This document shows, piece after piece, positions 35,073 to 45,000 of a DNA stretch of 64,000 nucleotides (position 1 is the stretch's first letter; each line of letters begins with the position of its first letter). The notes under the pieces were generated by a model that was given only the letters and a program-made list of their open reading frames with translations, did no database searches and had not been told where the DNA came from. This DNA is from a virus. A program made the translations under genes and the position numbers. The stretch spans positions 1 through 64,000 of IMG/VR virus record IMGVR_UViG_3300033553_000372. One strand, 5' to 3'.

Positions 35073-38000
35073 TAAAAGCCATTTTTCTTGTGGAATTGGT
35101 ATTGGTAAACCAATAGAGATTATCAATAAAGCAAAAGAAAAAGGTCTTAGTGGTATAGCTATAACAGACAGGTATACTATCGCCGGACTTCTTGATTTTT
35201 ATTTTCTAGCAAAAAAAGAAAAATTTCCACTTGCTTTAGGTGTAGAACTTTTCTTTTTCGATTATTCTAATAAGATAAATAGAATTATTTTGATTGCTAA
35301 AAATCAAGAAGGATATTTTAATCTTTGTAAATTAGTTTCTTCTTCTCATAATAATATAGATATGCATAAAGTTCCTTGTGTTTCTTTTTACGATCTTAAT
35401 GAATTTAAAGATTCACTTTATTGCTTAATAGACAATCATGATTATCATAAAATATTAGAGCCTATCTTTAAAGAAAATTTAATATATGAAATTATTCTTG
35501 ATAGTGATCATATTGACAAAAATAAATCTATTATAGAAAGCGGTAATAAATTCGTAATAACTTCAGACGCATTTATTCCTGATGAGACATTTAAAATACT
35601 TCAAGACATTATGATAGATAATGCATCATTTAATTCTACAAAAGAAGTTTTCACAGAGTCTAAACATATTTTATCCTTTAATGAATTAGTAGAAAAATGG
35701 AAGAATCATATAGATTACTTTCCAGCCCAAAAGTTTATAGAAGGAATCGACTTATCAAATTTAATATTAAATGAATGCTCAAAAATAGAATTAAAATTTA
35801 ATGATCAAGTTGTAAATTTCCCACACCTCCTTCATCCATTTAATTTAGAAGGACATTCAAAAACAGAATTAGTTTGGAAAATTGCTAAAGAATATGGTAG
35901 ACTTCAAGATAATTCTATCTATAGAGAAAGATTTGAATTTGAAATGGATGCTATTCAGAATAATGGTCGAGTAGATTTAATAGATTATTTTTTAGTTTTA
36001 GAGGATTTGTGTCGCTGGTGTAGAGAAAATGGAGTCATGGTTGGGCCTGGAAGAGGTTCTGGAGCTGGATCATTAGTTAACTATTGTCTTAAAATAACTC
36101 ACCTAGATCCAATAAAATATAATTTGCTGTTTGAAAGATTTATCTCTAAAGGTCGTATTCAAATGGGTACGTTACCAGATATTGATTTAGATTTTTCTCA
36201 CCCAGATAAAGCGAGAGAATATTTAATTGAAAAATATGGATATGATAGAGTCATAAGAATAGGAACTGCTCAAACACTAAAAGCAGCTGGATCAGTTAAA
36301 GATGTAGCTAAGTTTTTAAATCCAGAATTAGATTTTATGACAATTAATAATATCACAAGAACTTTTGGTGTTAAAGACCAAGATGAAACTGAGCTTCAAT
36401 TCTTTGAAAGAAACTGTAATGAAAATGATGTTGCTAAATTATTTTTTGACCAATATCCACAAATCAAAGAAAACGTTGGTAGATTATTAGGATACAATAG
36501 ACAATATGGAACTCATCCCTGTTTTAGTGGCGATTCAACTATACTTACAGATGAAGGTTTTAAATCTTTTAGTGAACTCAATGGTTCAATAAAGAAGGTT
36601 TTAACACCAGATGGTTGGAAAGAAGCTATTTTTTTTACAAATGGATATAAAGATATTAACGTATTTAAATTTAAAAGTAAGCAATTATCTAACAAATCTT
36701 ATTACACAAAAAATACTGAAGATCATTTATTTTTAAATAACAAAAATGAATTTGAGAATTTATCCTCGAATTTTATTCCTTCTCAATTATTAGCTAACGA
36801 TTTCGATAGATTATTTATTCTTTTAGGTTGGTTATGGAATGATGGAACATATTTAAAAAATAAGAAGAGATTTTTTCTTTATCTTACAAAAGAAAAAGAT
36901 GAGGCGATTTTATCATTATTAAATGAGAACGATTACGAGATTACAAATAGATCTGATAGAGTGCTATTATCGCTAGAACTATCTAAACAAATTTTTAATT
37001 TAGGTTATTGCTGTGAATTAGTTAGAAATAAAACTTTTCCTATTAATTGGAATATTTGGACTTTAAAACAAAAGTTCTCTTGGTTAAGGGGTATGTTTAG
37101 TGCCAATGGCTGTGTGATCAGGTCTGCAATAACATTAAAGCTCACATCTATTCCTCTTATACAAGAAATTCATAATTTTTTAAAGGAAAATAAATACGTT
37201 AATGTTAAGCTTGGAATTGGAACTCAAGATTTAAAAGGTTGGAAATCTAGACCAACAGGAAGCTTTTATTTATCATTTTATGGTAATTGTCTTTTTTCTA
37301 AAACGATAGGGTTTTTACAAGAATATAAAAATTTAAAGATTTATAATAAAATATCTTATATAAATAAAGAATTAATAATAGAAAATCAATTAGTATATGA
37401 CTTTACTGTATTAGATGGATCTTGTCCTATTGGTTTAGTTAATGGATTATGGGCTCACAATTGTGGAATAGCTATAACACAAGATCCATTATTTAATTTT
37501 GCTCCACTAAGAAAAGTAAAAGGACAACATGTTTTAGAATTTTCTGCAAAAAGTTGTGAATTATCTGGCATTATTAAATACGATATACTTGGACTAATGA
37601 CATTATTATTTTTACAAAATTGTTGTGAATTAGTAGGCATCGACGATATATATGATATACCACTAGACGATAAAGAAACATTTAAAGGCTTTATTGATGG
37701 ACTAACAGCTGGAACATTTCAGTTTAATTCAGATGTAGCAATAAATATTTTATCTCATCTCCCTTTAGAATTAATGAATCTTGATTTATTGTCAATGACA
37801 ACTTCAGTTGGTAGACCTGGTCCAATGAAGAATCATCAACACGTTGAATTTTACAAGAGAGTTTTAGGAGATAAATTTTCTAGTCCGCCACATCCAGCTT
37901 TAGAAGAAGAATTGAGAGGAACTTATGGTATTATGATTTATCAAGAATCTGTAATGAAGGCTTCACAAATTCTTGGAGGATTCACTTTAGCAGAAGCAGA

Positions 38001-39030
38001 TGATATTAGAAAAGCAATGGGTAAAAAAGATCCAAAAGTTCTCATACCATATAAAGAAAGATTTATTAATCACTGTTTTCTAAAGTATCCAGAAACTAAA
38101 TTTGATTTTTATGATAGTGATGGAAACAAAGTTTCTACTGTTGGAGAACATATATGGGAACTAATGGCTACTTTCTCAGCTTATGGATTCAATAAGTCTC
38201 ATTCAATGTCATATGCATTAATAGGTTACTATTGTCAATATTTAAAAACGCATTATCCAATTCAATGGTGGATCAGTTGTTTTAAATTTGTAGATTCAGA
38301 AAAATTAAGAGAATATTATTCTGTTGCAAAAGAATATTGTGTTGATCCAGATATTAATTTATCTGAGATGGATTACATTATAAATAAAAATAATAAAATT
38401 CAGTTTCCATTTTCTTCTATAAAAGGATTAGGTCCTAAAGCAACAGAAGAAATTTATAAATGTAGACCATTCGTTTCATTTGATGATTTTATAACTAGAG
38501 TAAATAAAACTAGAGTAAATAAAACTGTAGTTCAGCAGCTTATATTCTCAGGTTGCTTTGAATCTCTACATCCAAATCAAACTCAAATACTAATAGATCA
38601 ATATTTTATAAGTAGAAAAGAAAAGACTCCACCTGAATTAACAGCTTTAGATAAATTTCAATTAAAAGAAAAAAGGGTAAATGCGTTATCATTTCTACAA
38701 GATGATCTTTATGATACATATGTCGATAGATATAGCGATACATTTACCACATATGATCAAGCATTGATTGAAAATAAAGCTCGAAAGTTTATTAATATAT
38801 TAGGTACTATAAAGAAAATAACTTTAAAGAAGACTAAAACTAATAAAGCATTTGGAACTGTTGAGGTTGAAAATGCAGGTGAAACTTTAAAACTTAGAAT
38901 ATGGGAAGATGAGATAGATTTCTACAAAGAAACTTTAAAAGATAAAGTAAGAGTTAAAATTAAATGTGGAGTTTCTGGATATAATGGAACAGTTCAATTA
39001 ACATTAGTAAGTATGGAGATATTAAAATGA
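35035..39030 (+). CDS. dnaE: DNA polymerase III alpha subunit (DnaE-type) with intein
   Basis: The 1331-residue precursor would splice to about 1017 residues. The N-terminal PHP-like domain (SHFSCGIGIG, GLSGIAITD) has lost part of the metal motif seen in bacterial DnaE. The palm carries GPGRGSGAGS and the catalytic PDIDLDFS (near residue 382). The intein interrupts THP/CGIAIT. After it come GRPGPM, the fingers region with ADDIRKAMGKKDP, an HhH segment (SSIKGLGPKA) and an OB-fold C-terminus. It is the replicative polymerase of the phage. A DEDDy exonuclease encoded at 52674 could serve as its proofreader. Confidence 0.9.
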   Translation: MTNINRTYSNLNNKSHFSCGIGIGKPIEIINKAKEKGLSGIAITDRYTIAGLLDFYFLAKKEKFPLALGVELFFFDYSNKINRIILIAKNQEGYFNLCKLVSSSHNNIDMHKVPCVSFYDLNEFKDSLYCLIDNHDYHKILEPIFKENLIYEIILDSDHIDKNKSIIESGNKFVITSDAFIPDETFKILQDIMIDNASFNSTKEVFTESKHILSFNELVEKWKNHIDYFPAQKFIEGIDLSNLILNECSKIELKFNDQVVNFPHLLHPFNLEGHSKTELVWKIAKEYGRLQDNSIYRERFEFEMDAIQNNGRVDLIDYFLVLEDLCRWCRENGVMVGPGRGSGAGSLVNYCLKITHLDPIKYNLLFERFISKGRIQMGTLPDIDLDFSHPDKAREYLIEKYGYDRVIRIGTAQTLKAAGSVKDVAKFLNPELDFMTINNITRTFGVKDQDETELQFFERNCNENDVAKLFFDQYPQIKENVGRLLGYNRQYGTHPCFSGDSTILTDEGFKSFSELNGSIKKVLTPDGWKEAIFFTNGYKDINVFKFKSKQLSNKSYYTKNTEDHLFLNNKNEFENLSSNFIPSQLLANDFDRLFILLGWLWNDGTYLKNKKRFFLYLTKEKDEAILSLLNENDYEITNRSDRVLLSLELSKQIFNLGYCCELVRNKTFPINWNIWTLKQKFSWLRGMFSANGCVIRSAITLKLTSIPLIQEIHNFLKENKYVNVKLGIGTQDLKGWKSRPTGSFYLSFYGNCLFSKTIGFLQEYKNLKIYNKISYINKELIIENQLVYDFTVLDGSCPIGLVNGLWAHNCGIAITQDPLFNFAPLRKVKGQHVLEFSAKSCELSGIIKYDILGLMTLLFLQNCCELVGIDDIYDIPLDDKETFKGFIDGLTAGTFQFNSDVAINILSHLPLELMNLDLLSMTTSVGRPGPMKNHQHVEFYKRVLGDKFSSPPHPALEEELRGTYGIMIYQESVMKASQILGGFTLAEADDIRKAMGKKDPKVLIPYKERFINHCFLKYPETKFDFYDSDGNKVSTVGEHIWELMATFSAYGFNKSHSMSYALIGYYCQYLKTHYPIQWWISCFKFVDSEKLREYYSVAKEYCVDPDINLSEMDYIINKNNKIQFPFSSIKGLGPKATEEIYKCRPFVSFDDFITRVNKTRVNKTVVQQLIFSGCFESLHPNQTQILIDQYFISRKEKTPPELTALDKFQLKEKRVNALSFLQDDLYDTYVDRYSDTFTTYDQALIENKARKFINILGTIKKITLKKTKTNKAFGTVEVENAGETLKLRIWEDEIDFYKETLKDKVRVKIKCGVSGYNGTVQLTLVSMEILK
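36520..37461 (+). mobile_element. intein with LAGLIDADG homing endonuclease in DnaE
   Basis: The 314-residue intein runs from Cys (precursor residue 496, CFSGDSTILTDEG) to the terminal His-Asn (AHN), with Cys as the first residue of the C-extein. Block B is seen as NTEDHLFL. The two LAGLIDADG helices are LFILLGWLWNDG and LRGMFSANG. Block F is VYDFTVLDGSC, in which the usual block F His is missing. Splicing would restore HPCGIAIT, a conserved DnaE motif. The element is probably still mobile because both endonuclease helices keep an acidic residue or Asn at the expected site. Confidence 0.9.
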
Positions 39031-39578
39031 GTGTAGAACAAGAATTAATAGATGAAATGAAAAAAATTAATCTTCATTTGAATATGAAGCCTTCAAAAAT
39101 TGAAGGTAATTTTTTAATTGTTGAATGTGATATAGATACTAAAATAGAATTAGAATGGATTGAAAAGATTTCTCTTGAAAAAATTACAAAGAGAAATTCT
39201 AAATTCTATGTTTGGTTTAAAACAACAGATACTACTACAACTATATATTTCGCAACTGAAGTTCCAAAAGATTTCTTTTTAACTCACTGTATCTCAGAAA
39301 CAATTATAGCAACTACATTTCCAGACTTATGTTGGATTCATTCAGATGGAACAACTCCAGAAAATGTTAATGAAATTGCTACAAAGATGAGAGAAGGAAA
39401 AGAGTATAAAACAGGTGATTTAACTTGGCATCTTCCTTCTAAATATTTAGATGATCTTATTGAGATGCTCCACACTATTAATCCAAGCTTTATGTCTGGA
39501 TTAATGCAAGATGGATTACTTTATGGACCATATGTAAAATCAGCAATTAACTTTAACCAAGCTCAAGTCGAGCTATAA
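39027..39578 (+). CDS. hypothetical protein in the replication block (183 aa)
   Basis: The start overlaps the polymerase stop by four bases, so translation is coupled. The protein is alpha/beta with a HSDGTTPENV region and a C-terminal helix. It lies between polymerase and single-stranded DNA-binding protein, suggesting a replication accessory role. No family was recognised. Confidence 0.6.
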   Translation: MSVEQELIDEMKKINLHLNMKPSKIEGNFLIVECDIDTKIELEWIEKISLEKITKRNSKFYVWFKTTDTTTTIYFATEVPKDFFLTHCISETIIATTFPDLCWIHSDGTTPENVNEIATKMREGKEYKTGDLTWHLPSKYLDDLIEMLHTINPSFMSGLMQDGLLYGPYVKSAINFNQAQVEL

Positions 39579-39589
39579 TAGGAGAATTT

Positions 39590-40474
39590 ATGAGTACAGA
39601 ATTTTACGGATTTTCAGATGACATGTTTACATCTTCACAGAAGATTCAATTTCACAGTTTTAAAAATGGACAACATAAGTTTAGATTGTTGCCACCATAT
39701 GCTCCAGGAAAAATGTTTGAACAAGTTGGTCTTCACTGGGGATACACAGATGAAAACAATAGAGTAAAAGCTTTAAAGTGCACAAAGTTTTCTCATAAGT
39801 TTTGTCCAATTTGTGACGAAGTTGAAAAAATGAATGGTCAAATTGAAATGATCAAAACTGGAGCAACGGCTTATCCAAACATTAAAGAAGCTGAAGAAGC
39901 AATTGGTGTTATTTTAAAAAGAGCTTCAGATATTAAAAGAAAGCCTACATATCTTTGGAACATTCTTACAGAAAATGGAGAACAAAAAGTTCTTTCTTTA
40001 TCTTGGAACGGTCATGATCCACTTTATAATAAAGTAAAATTATTCTGGGAGCAGAAAAAAATTAACGTAACTAATCCAAATGAGAATTACTTACTGTTTT
40101 GTGAAAGATCTGGTCAAGCAGCAAAAACAAGATACACTTATGAAGTTTTAGATAATACGACTAGAAAATTAGAAGGTGTCTCTTCTCTAACAGATTTATC
40201 AAAAGTTTATAGAGACTACACTCCTTCAGAGCTTCAATTAATTGTAGACCAAGGTCATGCTTCAAATCCAACCGAAGATCCAAATGATAGAAATTTTGCT
40301 GCTAATATGCCAAGCGGAATGAATCAAACAACTACACAGTCAACTGTTGCTCAAACAACTGTTGTTGCTCAACAATTTGCTACCACTCCTCCTCCAGCAG
40401 CTCCAGTTCCAACTGAATCTGTAAATGATACTGTAGCTCAAGAATTAGCAAATATGAAAGCATTATTAGGATAA
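39590..40474 (+). CDS. single-stranded DNA-binding protein, gp32-like
   Basis: The 294-residue protein has the T4 gp32 pattern of a zinc-binding insertion within an OB fold. KFRLLPPYAPG (30-40) is followed by His49, Cys64, Cys72 and Cys75 (FCPICDEV). The C-terminal 60 residues are low-complexity, Gln/Thr/Pro-rich with a few acidic residues, as expected for an unstructured protein-interaction tail. It coats single strands at the fork and during recombination and is adjacent to UvsX. An AGGAGAATTT site precedes the ATG. Confidence 0.75.
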   Translation: MSTEFYGFSDDMFTSSQKIQFHSFKNGQHKFRLLPPYAPGKMFEQVGLHWGYTDENNRVKALKCTKFSHKFCPICDEVEKMNGQIEMIKTGATAYPNIKEAEEAIGVILKRASDIKRKPTYLWNILTENGEQKVLSLSWNGHDPLYNKVKLFWEQKKINVTNPNENYLLFCERSGQAAKTRYTYEVLDNTTRKLEGVSSLTDLSKVYRDYTPSELQLIVDQGHASNPTEDPNDRNFAANMPSGMNQTTTQSTVAQTTVVAQQFATTPPPAAPVPTESVNDTVAQELANMKALLG

Positions 40475-40482
40475 GGTGAATT

Positions 40483-40920
40483 ATGTATTTTCGTAAATAT
40501 AAAAACTATGAAGACTTTTATGCTCAAAATCAGACTAAGTTTGATTGTGTTCAAATGGCAGCTGCAAAAATGAAATCAGTCAATGAGTTATCTCAAACTG
40601 GATCTGCTTTAGCAGAGTCTGAGAAGTTAACTTTTGATTTTTTGAACTTATCTAGTTTGTGTAGTGATTTATTGTTTGGCTTATCTTCTTCAGTTTTGGA
40701 CGCAAAGTCTGATTATAAAAAAATAGAAGGAGTTTTCCATAGAGCATCAGAAGAAAAATCTGTAGCAGCAAAAGAAAAACTTTGTCAATGTGATCCAGAT
40801 TTTGTTGAATCCCATAAAAGGTTTAATGAGCTGACAGACATTTTTGAATACATCACAAATAAGAAAAGAGATTTTGATGCTGCATACTATTATTATCGCA
40901 ATATGAATTCAGATAAATAA
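40483..40920 (+). CDS. hypothetical helical protein (145 aa)
   Basis: The protein is largely alpha-helical with a coiled-coil-like C-terminus (FNELTDIFEYITNKKRDFDA). It is encoded between single-stranded DNA-binding protein and the recombinase, where T4-like phages place helicase loaders or mediators. A mediator role is possible but there is no motif to prove it. Confidence 0.5.
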   Translation: MYFRKYKNYEDFYAQNQTKFDCVQMAAAKMKSVNELSQTGSALAESEKLTFDFLNLSSLCSDLLFGLSSSVLDAKSDYKKIEGVFHRASEEKSVAAKEKLCQCDPDFVESHKRFNELTDIFEYITNKKRDFDAAYYYYRNMNSDK

Positions 40921-40930
40921 GGAAAATAAT

Positions 40931-42022
40931 ATGGAAGAAAAACCTAACCTATTCGGTACCCTCTTGAAAAAAGAGGGTTTTTATAAAGCATCAACAATAG
41001 TTCAAGACTTAGTTTTAAAAGTTCCACCAAGGGCTCCAGCTTTTTCTTCTTCTCCAAGTTTAGCTTGGATGAGTTCAGTTGGATTTGAAGCCGGAACTAT
41101 GTCGCTTTGGTTTGGACCAAAGTCTTCTGGTAAGACAATGTTAGTTCTAGATCTCATGAAAGATTTTATGAGACAAGAGCTAGATGCTGTAGCTGTTTTT
41201 ATTGACGCTGAAATGTCATTTGAATTTGAAGCAACATTAAGATGGATGGCTGCAAATGGAATTGATCTTGATAGAGTTTTAGTTATAAGAGAAGTCTGTA
41301 TTATGGAAATTTTCGAAACTAAAGTTTTAAAAGAATTAAATCTTGCTATAAAAAATGAAGGAGTTAAGATTTGCTTTATGGCTGCCGACTCAATCCAAGC
41401 AATGTCTGTAATGAAAATTCCAGACACAGAAGCTCAAATTAATAAAGCAGCAAAAGATGGAGCCTTAACAAAAGCCGATTATGGAAAGAGAGCAAACTAC
41501 TTAGCAAAGATATTTCCATTCTTGAGAATGTTTTGTAGAGATAATCGTATCCATTTAGCCTTTATTGGACAAGCAAGATCAGGTGGAGAAGATACGTTTG
41601 GAAATCAAATATGGGAAACAAATGGTGGAGAAGCCCTTTATCATGAAGTTCAATATAGATTTTTAATTACTCCAGCTGGTGAGCCAATATTCCATTCTAC
41701 AGATTTAGATGCAAACGGTAAGCCTGTAAAAATAGGTCACCAAATAAAATGTATCTGCCAAAAGAATAAAATGGGTGAAGGTCAAGATAGAGTCGGTTGG
41801 ATTAATATCGAATATATGAAAGGCGTAGTTAATAAAGAAAATGAACTCGTTGACATTTGTTCTAAATTGTCTATCATTGAAGGTGGTGGAGCTTGGCTTA
41901 ATTACAATGGATCTAAGTACAATGGATCTAAAAAGATGGCTGAAGCTTTAAGAGAAGATCCATTGCTTTATAGAGAACTATTTAACAAAATGATGATGAG
42001 AGCATCTACCGGAGCAACATGA
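40931..42022 (+). CDS. uvsX: UvsX/RecA-like recombinase
   Basis: The 363-residue protein has a Walker A motif FGPKSSGKT (61-69), a FIDAEMSFEF segment (about 90-99) and a RecA-type SIQAMSVMKIPDTE loop. An AFIGQARSGGEDTFGNQIWETNGG region (about 212-235) follows and matches the DNA-binding L1/L2 area. It promotes strand exchange in recombination-dependent replication. Residues 10-17 are encoded over an internal terminator-like hairpin at 40958-40982. The stop overlaps the next gene by four bases. Confidence 0.85.
   Translation: MEEKPNLFGTLLKKEGFYKASTIVQDLVLKVPPRAPAFSSSPSLAWMSSVGFEAGTMSLWFGPKSSGKTMLVLDLMKDFMRQELDAVAVFIDAEMSFEFEATLRWMAANGIDLDRVLVIREVCIMEIFETKVLKELNLAIKNEGVKICFMAADSIQAMSVMKIPDTEAQINKAAKDGALTKADYGKRANYLAKIFPFLRMFCRDNRIHLAFIGQARSGGEDTFGNQIWETNGGEALYHEVQYRFLITPAGEPIFHSTDLDANGKPVKIGHQIKCICQKNKMGEGQDRVGWINIEYMKGVVNKENELVDICSKLSIIEGGGAWLNYNGSKYNGSKKMAEALREDPLLYRELFNKMMMRASTGAT
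40958..40982 (+). terminator. terminator-like hairpin inside the 5' end of the uvsX-like gene
   Basis: ACCCTCTT (40958-40965) pairs perfectly with AAGAGGGT (40971-40978) around GAAAA and is followed by a five-T run. It starts 27 bases after the start codon of the recombinase gene. The codons used here (ACC, CTC, TTG, GAG, GGT) are uncommon elsewhere in the gene, so the structure looks selected. It may act as an attenuator. Confidence 0.6.
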
Positions 42023-45000
42023 ATACAAAGTTAATCGTAATTTCAGACGTCCATTTATCATTAAAGAATTTAGACGTATCAATTGAAACATTAACTCAAG
42101 CATTAAAATTATCGAGGGACTTAAAGGTCCCTCTTTTTATTGCTGGAGACCTTAATGATGGGAAGGCCTTAATTAGATCTGAGTGGGCAAATCCACTAAT
42201 AGATTTATTCAATGAATATAATGATGTTTTAATTTATATTCTTATTGGAAACCATGATCTTCAAAATAAAAATGCTTCCTCTAATTCACTTTATTTTCTT
42301 AAAGCTTTATCAAATGTTTGCTTAATAGACAAACACATTACAAAAAATATTAATGGAATAGATTTTGGAATTATTCCATATCAAGTTTCTACAGTTGAAT
42401 TGCAAGATATTATCTTACAAATGAAAGATAGGGATGTTAAGAGCCTATTGATCCACCAAGGTATTTGGGGCGCATATATGGGCGATTATATAGTAGATGA
42501 ATCATCTATATCTCCTGATGCCTTTAAAGATTTTGATTTTGTAGGCTCTGGACATTATCATAGATCACAAAGGCCAGCTGATAATATTCTTTATTGGGGT
42601 TCGCCATTCACAACAAATTTTTCAGAAGCTAATGAAGAGAAGTTTATATGGAAAGTTGAATTATTAAATGATAAAATTAATACAGTTCCAGTAATGACAA
42701 ATGTTAGAAGACACAAGCAAATAGTATTTGAAGATTCAATTACTCAAGTTGAAAAGCTTCCAGCAAATTCATTAGTCAAAGTTCTATTGAAAGGAACAAA
42801 AGAATTTACTCAATCAGTTACGGTAGAATATTTAAAAGAATTATTAGGCGTAAACTCAGTTACCATCTCGACAGAGATAACAAAACAATCAGAACAAAGA
42901 GTCTCATCTGAGATATTAAATAACCCAATTAAAGTTATTGAGTTCTATTTGGCTAACTGTAAAACTACTTATGATAAATTAGAATTAGAGAAATATTTTA
43001 AATCTGCTGTAGGCGATCTCATTAATAATTTCTCTCAATCTTCTTCTAAACAATTTAGGCTTAAGAAAGCTAATTGGAATAATTTTCTTTCATTTAAAGA
43101 AGAATCGTTTGAATATTCACCAATGGGATTAACATTAATTGAAGGCTACGATGAAGACCTTGGCGTTAATACTGGATCTGGAAAGTCAAGCTTTTTAGAT
43201 GTTCCATGTTATGGAATGTACGGTGAGACTTCAAAATCTCTTAAGGCTGATGAGGTTATCAATAGACAAGTTGGAAGAGATTTATTTGTTGAATTATTTT
43301 TAGAATCTAATGGCGAAGAATATATTATTCGTAGATATAGAAAACATAGATTATTTGAAAACGATTTACATATGGTTATGCCAAATGGACAAGAGTTAAG
43401 AGGAAAAGATAATAGAGAAACTCAAAAACTTATTGAACAAGAATTAGGAAAGTCTTTAGATATTTTTCTTAAATCAAGTTACTTCACTCAATTTGGACCA
43501 ATGGATAGATTTTTATCTGCATCTGATACAGAAAAGAAACAATTGATTGCAGAAATTACTGACCTATCTATATATGATACTATATTAGATCGTGTTAAAG
43601 ATCTTCTTAAGGAAGATCAGAAGTCTCTTGATTCTGCTGAAACCCAACTAAAACAAGATTCTTATGTAGTATCTCATTTAAATGTTACGATTCAAGATAA
43701 TACGAATAAATCTATTAATTGGAATATAGCCCATAATAATAGAATAATTGAAACTGGAATTTTAGTTGATAAAGAAAATATTAGAATAGCTAACGATAAA
43801 ATTGAATTTAATAATAAATCAAATGAGTGGTTAAATCAAAGTTCTCAATCAATTAAGAACCTTAAATCTCAAGAAAAAGGTTTTGAACAACTTAGATTAG
43901 AGATGATTGATAACTTCAATACAGATCTATTAATGTTTAATGCTAACCAACAAGGTAAAATTGAATCTATTAATAATGAGATTGAAGAGTTAAGAAATAA
44001 GATAACTCCACTTCAAGATAAACATGATGAGTTATTAAAAACTCTTCCTGATATGTTGACATTAGAAAATGAGAGAAAAGAATTATTAACTAAAAAAGAA
44101 ACTATTGCTCAATTAAAAATAAAAGAGCAAAACATTTCAAATGAACTTTTCTCTAATGATAAACAAATAGAAGCTCTTCATAATAAGATTGCCGCTGATA
44201 TAAAAAAGATTAATGGAGGTGATTCATCTGAATGTCCACATTGTTATCAAGAGCTAGATGCAAACTGTATTCATAAAAATATTGAGGTATTTCAACATGA
44301 TATAGATAAGTTGGATAATCTTTCAAATGATTTAAGAAAAAAATCAGATGCTATTAAATTCTACATCGATCAGACTCCACAAGTATTAGAGAGACTTCAG
44401 CAAATAGAAAAAAGTGGATATGAAAAAAAGAATATTGAATTAGAACTTGAAACTATATTGAGAACAATAAAGTCTATTGGTGAGACTATTAAATTCAAGA
44501 ACGATATGTTAGATCAAATCAATAGTTCAGTGAGTCCTGCTTTAGCTCAGATAGAAAATAAAAAGAAAGAAGCTAATCCATACACACAGTTAATTATAAA
44601 TGAAGAGAGCAAAACTAATCCATATCTTGAATATAGAGATATAGAGAATAAATATATTTTATCATTAGAAAATCTTAATAAAGAGATTAATCCATACCTC
44701 TCAATACTAGAACAAAATGGATTTGATATTCAACAAGCTCAATTTGCAGAACTTAAAGGCCTTGAGACTCTAGATTATTGGGTAACCAAAGTTGATTATG
44801 GAACTTGGTGGAAACAAGCCCTACATGTTTATATTAAATCTTATTTAATGGACTCTTGTTTTGAGCAAATTAATATTATAGCAAATGAGCACCTTAATAC
44901 ATTATTTGACGGCGTATTAAAAATTAATATTTCAGCCACAACTGAAGCAAAGTCTGACATAAAAGAAAAGATTTCTGTTCAAATTATAAACAATGGAGAT

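Noticed and set aside
41002-41427. 141-codon minus-strand ORF opposite the recombinase.
   Set aside because: It lies wholly within the uvsX-like gene, which has clear motifs; the open frame is a by-product of codon bias.
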